DNA from: Prostheceraeus crozeri
Lineage: Eukaryota; Platyhelminthes; Polycladida; Euryleptidae
Direction: 5' to 3'
DNA length: 64,000 bases
NCBI GenBank assembly: GCA_907163375.1
Contig: CAJQUW010002202.1
Location: forward strand, 124,001 to 188,000
In this document: piece after piece, positions 58,702-64,000 of the stretch
How positions within the stretch are numbered: the first letter of the stretch is position 1
How the letters are laid out: the number at the start of each line of letters is the position of its first letter
Program-made: the position numbers and the translations under genes
The notes under the pieces: model-generated
The model's database searches: none
What the model saw: the letters and a program-made list of their open reading frames with translations, nothing else
What the model was told of the DNA's origin: nothing

Positions 58702-58750
<49 letters not shown>
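58702..58750. repeat. (TA)n microsatellite
   Basis: About 24 TA units at the truncated 5' end of PLE copy H. Confidence 0.95.
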
Positions 58751-58753
<3 letters not shown>

Positions 58754-58754
58754 C

Positions 58755-59893
58755 CGGTAAAAATCCGGTAAAATCCAGAAATTTTGGTGCTTTTTTGAAT
58801 GATTCTGTCTTTTGCATTATATGGGAAAAATACCCTGCGAATACCCTTTCCATGATGCAATCAAATATACTATTAATGTTAGATTTTCACACATCAGCTG
58901 CATTGTGACGCTGTGGATTAAATGGCATTGCTATGGTGCCAATCTTAAAAGGATCACGATGATGTGATCGCAAAATAGTAGAAGGCGTAAGCTAATTTGA
59001 ATGGCAAAATGATCGAATCATGATAATGAGCTTGCGTATTGTACATGATGGCATGTTTTGCTGATGTGTGCCGTCTGTTAGGCCTACATGTACATGCACA
59101 CGTTTTGCGTGTCTGTTCTCGGAGAGGCCTAGACCTTTCATGGAAGCAGATCTCTCATCAGGAACACTTAAAAGTTTTTTATGTGATAATCGAATTCAAG
59201 CCCATCGTGACGTTGTAACAATTCATCAAAACGAAAATTTCCATCTCATTTTGTTGGAGTGACTACTGAACAGGTACATCGATGTCCGTATTTTTCTATC
59301 AATGCGAAAATTGAATGACTCATATGAGGACTCCTGAAAAAGTCTTGTATCACGTCGCTCTAACAATAGCTTGGAGCATAACTTATTCAGGTCGTAAACT
59401 ATTGCTGAGACTCAAGAGGTCGCTCAAAAATTGGGATTTTAAGAATTTATATCCCTATAGAAAATATAGAATTATGACACTTGTAATTAATGATAATTAT
59501 GGTGTTTTGATATATTTCAAGCATTAGTTGCATACTGTGAAATTATTACCGAGAACACTCGTAACAACATCAATCGTGCAATGATGGTTGATATTGCTTT
59601 ATTGACGGACTATCGTGGGGAAAAGGCAGTCAAATTGAAAATATGAGCGCACAATACAACAGAAGAAAGTTATTTTGAAAGGTTTCTTTCATTCATAATT
59701 TCATTGTAAATGTGCGTGTTGGTAAGAAAGCACAATGACATCGAACAGCTTGAGTGAGTCCGCATTAAAAACCCTGCTTCTGCAGTAAACTACATCGAAT
59801 TTTTCTGAAGAGATTTTTATGTGACAATCGAATTCAAACCCAACGTGACGTATGTGTCTGCTATTCTATAGCAAAATTTTTGCACATTGTGAG
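58755..59893. other. No gene; one 38-bp direct repeat
   Basis: AT-rich, no coding signature. 59176-59213 and 59814-59851 are direct repeats of about 38 bp with about four changes, sharing ATCGAATTCAA and CGTGACGT, 638 bp apart. They could be a short duplicated segment or ends of a small element. Confidence 0.45.
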
Positions 59894-60367
59894 CTAGGGA
59901 GTAGTGATGTGCGGTTAGATAAATTTCTTAACCGTAACCGACCGTACAGAAAGCTTCCATAACCGCAACCAACCGCAACCGTGAACGTTGGATTTTTGAC
60001 CGCAACCAACCGTTAACCGCAGAAATACATGTATATCCGACTGTTGATCGCTTGAACGCACAGGTTCGTTGAATCAATAGTGTATATCAGTTACCTACTG
60101 GTCATCGCAATGGACTACAACTTGCATAATAGTCTTACACATTACAACTTTAAGACATCATTCAATTGTCACTCATTTAGAATTTCAAAGGCAGAACAAA
60201 TAAGAACAAAATATATTATTCCAATTCAAAATGTAACCGTGATTAACCGTAATCGCTGATCACGTTAACCGTAACCAACCGTAACCGTGGTGCTTCTAAC
60301 CGCGGTTACAGCGGTTGACCGCGTTTAACCGTAATCACGGTTATAACCGCACATCACTACTAGGGAG
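59894..60367. mobile_element. hAT-type MITE with perfect 8-bp target duplication
   Basis: The 458-bp element (59902-60359) has ends TAGTGATGTGCGGTTA in inverted orientation and a perfect 8-bp duplication CTAGGGAG at 59894-59901 and 60360-60367. The first and last ~120 bases are filled with AACCGTAACC / GGTTACGG words in both directions, as expected of transposase-binding subterminal repeats. There is no coding capacity. An intact duplication implies a fairly recent insertion. Confidence 0.93.
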
Positions 60368-63300
60368 TTGCGGTTCAAAGCGTGACCTATTTTAACCTTG
60401 AACTATGTTGCGTAAAGCCAATTGACAGGGTAACAAGGCCCCGACTGACCCCAACCACTGTCGCCGCCTGGTCAGAACTGTGTCATCATTGTACAATTAG
60501 TCATTATCATCATTCAGATTCGTTTGTCAAGTTATCTGTGCTGAGCTAGCCTCCTGCTTATGAGTTGTATTCAATGCCTTTCGGAAAATTATTGAAATCC
60601 CAAAAAGTGTGACCGGTAATCACCACGAAACAGGTCTCCTTTTATTGCGCCTCATCAATCGAAGAGATGTTTGAACCAGCGACGTTGGAGGATTTGTACA
60701 AGTACATGCAGATCACTACAAATTCATTTGAATAAATAAACAACTATCAGAAACTGTATTTATCTTGCAAAACGCTTCGGTGGTGCTCTGCAAACTTTGA
60801 TAATTGCCAGTTAATTTTCTTGTTGTTGACCTCGAAACGCAGTTCACATGCTTAGGATTTAATGCTGACACGAGAACGTATGAGTTGTCGGTATTGAAAG
60901 AAGCAGCCACTTTTCTTCTGAAATTTTAATGTTTGTCTTCTTGACATTGATATTGTTGTTAGGAGACATAAAAATGCTGTAGCTCAAATGAAATCATTTC
61001 CCGGTTTAACGCTTGATTTAAATCAATAGTAATAGGTCGACGATTGATTTGTTTAACGTCAAACAAAAGGTGTATATTTTTAAACCGCAATTCATTGCAG
61101 TTGTCTGAATATAAAATGTGAAAATCTATCTGATTCTGAAAAAAATACAGATAGTAATCGAAAGATTGATAATTCAAATTTCCAACAATGAAAAGTCAAT
61201 ATTTATCTCCTTCGCTCATCTATAGAAATATGAAACATCCTCATAAACCCTTTTAATCACCCGTCACTTGTCCCAACTGCTTATTTCAACATGCATTCTT
61301 CTAATAATGTTCTTGGCAATAGATTGGACGACTTATTATTGCGCGGCTCCAGAGATCAGAAAAGTTATTGTTTCTCTTCCACGTGAATTTCCATCGATAA
61401 AGGGTCCACATTTGTTCTTAATCTTCTGAATCCACATCAGTTGTTTCCTAAAGCCCTGATGAGGACAACCTGTTGATGGATTATATTGGAATATGATACA
61501 CTTTATTTCAGTAAATAGCAGTCAAAGTTCAGTTGAGGAATTTCTTGTTTTAAGTACATTAATCGATTCAGCATTAGAAGTACATACTCAAGCAAAATGA
61601 GAAATAAATCATTCAAATGGTGTAAACGATGGGAGATGAAAGTTTACTGAAAGTGAATGTTCGCTACCGGAATTCTAAAAATACAGTAAATGTTGGAACC
61701 TTTCAAATATTCAGCCGATAGATGTCTGATAAAGCTTGTTGGCAGGAATAAATCAACATTATTAGATCTTAGTTATTGGCTAAAAATTAGTATGAATACA
61801 AATAGAGCTCGCTCAACTTGACATTTTTGCCATACAGGCATAGATACCCTAAAGATGTAAAGCTTACATTAATACTGTACTAAAAGTAGCTTAAGTAAGA
61901 CATCGATCGTTGGTCGGTAGAAACTCAAATTCGATAACCTACATTGGAATAATCAACTTAAATCTGAATAAAACTCAATTGTAAATGAAAGATATCTGGA
62001 TAACTAGAAATATCTGATGTCTAATATCAACATAACTAGTCTGAATAAAATTCCTTCATACAAAAGAAAGATCAATATCTCTGGATAATTAGATATCAAA
62101 GAAAACTGTTCTAGAATATATACTGACGTCGAAGCCAAGTAAGTATTTATCAGGTTGATGTAGGGTATGACTGTGGTCAGATATCGGAAATGCGTTCATG
62201 ACGATACTTCAAAGTAATGGCTACGAAATTTGCTTTTATGTCCATCAAATGGACATCACTATCACATCGCAATAATAAATATTCGAAAATGTTTGATGTT
62301 AGAGTATCAAGGAGTAATTTATTGATTTCGATGTAAGCTTAATTTTATTATTTTCAGCATGTTCTTCGAATGTAGTGAGTGAACGACATGTACTGAACAA
62401 AAGTAAGATATCTCTGCAAAATGTGAACTTACCATGAAATGCCGTTGCGTTCATGGCATATGCGATAGTTCTTGCTATTATTATTTTTTCTATTTATTCG
62501 CATCTGTGCTGGGCATGTCCATCATATTTGCTTCTTTTATTGAGTAGCAAGATGTAAATCCCGACCTCATAAATGAAGCTATCATTTTCATCGCTTTTAT
62601 CCCACCCTTGTTACATGATACCAGCTGTTTATCATAAGGAAGAAAAAAAATTGTGACATTTTTCCAAAATTAATGAACGACAATGAAGATTACACCGGTA
62701 TAGAATGTATTTTGAAGGATTGAGTTTCCTTTAACTGATTCATGCTGTAAATTTTTCATTAAAAGACAATACCAGAGTCCTTCGACCGGTGCTAGTGAGA
62801 AATTTCATAAATAATCTATAGAGTCATGCATGCTCGAGCTCGTATTTTACGTGCCTGAGTACTAGAACTAGAACAGTACATGTATTATAGTGCCTCTGAC
62901 TGAATTCCAGCATACGTGTAAGTCTACATTCGTATTAACGGGAGAACTTTAACCTTCTTCTCTTAATAATTGTGCCAAATGAGATGAACATGGAAAGAGA
63001 AATAGAAATTTAATTATCAGCTTACTTTAACAAAAGAGCCTAACTATCACTTAATCTGCTGATAATATGACGATCCACAAATATTATTTGGTTTCCAAGC
63101 GGAGCAATATCAACGATTCAACGAGTAAACCCAATGAATAAGAACACTGGAAAATTTCAGTTATCTTGAAATATGATTGGTTCATCTTTTGATAATGATG
63201 TACGTCTTTGCTTCTTGGCAATGGAACTAAGACTTTAGTTTTCTTCGAAGTTTCGCCATTTTCCTTGTTAGGGACTTGCAGCTGTAGTGCAATTGTAGGA

Positions 63301-64000
63301 TTCGTCAATGAGTTCTCTCAATCAATACCTTTTCGGGTTTTCCGTTTACATCAAAAATCAACTTATCAAAAATTGTCTGTGATACTTCTGTATGGTCCTT
63401 GATAGGATGTTTCCACTGGCTTATTCATTCTATCGAGCCTCAGTCAAACAAAATCGGCTTTTTGCAGTGATTTGGGAATGCAACTACTATTCGTTATCTT
63501 TTGTTTTGGCATCCGATACGGAAAGAACAATTGATGTAATTGAGTTGACAATTCTTTTAACGTTTGGTCATTGCCAGTCATGACTTGTGGGATAAAAGGT
63601 TGTTAGAAAGAATGGAAAATGCTCTTGGTTGTGAGTTCTTCGTCGTCTTGTGAGATCCGAAGTCCAAATAGAGCTATTGACAACTGATCAAGCCAACATC
63701 ATCCTCGAGCTTTCAATGATGTTTTCAGGTTGTGACGTTCAATTTTTCCATTTGCTTTGGTATAGTAAGCATTTGTGCGGATATGATGCATGCTTAATAC
63801 TTCAGCTAATGTCGTCATCAATTCAGCTCGAAATTAGGCCAATTAGGCAAAATTAGGCTCATCTGTCTTTAATCAGTGTTAGTGGAAGACCAAAGCATGA
63901 AATCCATCTTGATATAAAGGCATTCGAAAATGTTTTGGCATCTACTATATTGCAAATTGGAGCTGCTTCCATCAATCTACATCGTCAATAAATATCGTGG
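60368..64000. other. Unassigned non-coding sequence
   Basis: AT-rich with open frames all below about 75 codons and no family motif. Small local duplications occur (for example AATTAGGC three times at 63832-63857). No repeats with termini, RNA genes or exons are supported. Confidence 0.4.

Noticed and set aside
1-64000. LTR retroelements, CRISPR arrays or bacterial-type systems
   Set aside because: No paired long direct terminal repeats, protease/integrase/capsid signatures, spaced direct repeats or operon-like gene runs were seen.

Overview
This is an AT-rich animal genome window with one recognisable host gene and a dense load of transposable elements. I cannot fix the species. A seven-repeat protocadherin whose whole ectodomain lies in one exon, together with CR1/L2-like LINEs, P, Kolobok-like, hAT and Tc1/mariner DNA transposons and many Penelope-like elements (PLEs), fits a marine or freshwater invertebrate, most likely a spiralian (lophotrochozoan). 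Nothing looks bacterial: there are no operons, CRISPR arrays or phage modules, and I recognised no LTR retroelement or other capsid-bearing element.

Layout. 1-1.15 kb is a decayed LINE. 1.28-2.17 kb is a GIY-YIG fragment boxed by inverted repeats. 5.2-6.0 kb is a LINE C-terminus. 6.65-9.18 kb is a P-element transposase with one obvious frameshift. 9.3-10.4 kb holds hAT-like ends. 11.68-14.42 kb is the protocadherin exon, with a splice acceptor just upstream and a splice donor at its end. 16.86-17.85 kb is a near-perfect palindrome. 19.38-22.14 kb is a 2.7 kb hAT element with 8-bp target duplications. 22.7-25.8 kb carries two LINE 3' halves. 27.61-29.45 kb is a nearly intact Tc1 element. 34.5-37.6 kb is a longer LINE (ORF1 end, endonuclease, RT). 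39.55-40.6 kb is a PLE next to (TA)n. 40.6-43.5 kb is a mariner with long terminal repeats. 43.58-43.91 kb is a palindrome made of PLE-type terminal sequence. 44.59-46.98 kb is a THAP/TTAA (Kolobok-like) element. 46.98-49.19 kb holds LINE pieces, with a SINE between two of them. 49.2-58.85 kb is a cluster of PLEs on both strands, with a mariner nested in one. 59.9-60.36 kb is a hAT MITE with a perfect 8-bp duplication. The remaining stretches (2.2-5.2, 14.4-16.8, 29.5-34.5, 37.6-39.5 and 60.4-64 kb) contain nothing I can assign.

The most notable signal is the PLE set. Eight PLE copies or fragments from about seven lineages, told apart by their GIY-YIG cores, sit in 64 kb, six of them within 10 kb. 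Their ends carry hammerhead-ribozyme-like motifs (CTGATGA...GAAA or decayed forms), several lie next to (TA)n tracts, and several are accompanied by inverted repeats or palindromes. That points to a shared insertion habit rather than chance. All calls rest on reading the sequence and on family knowledge; no search was run.
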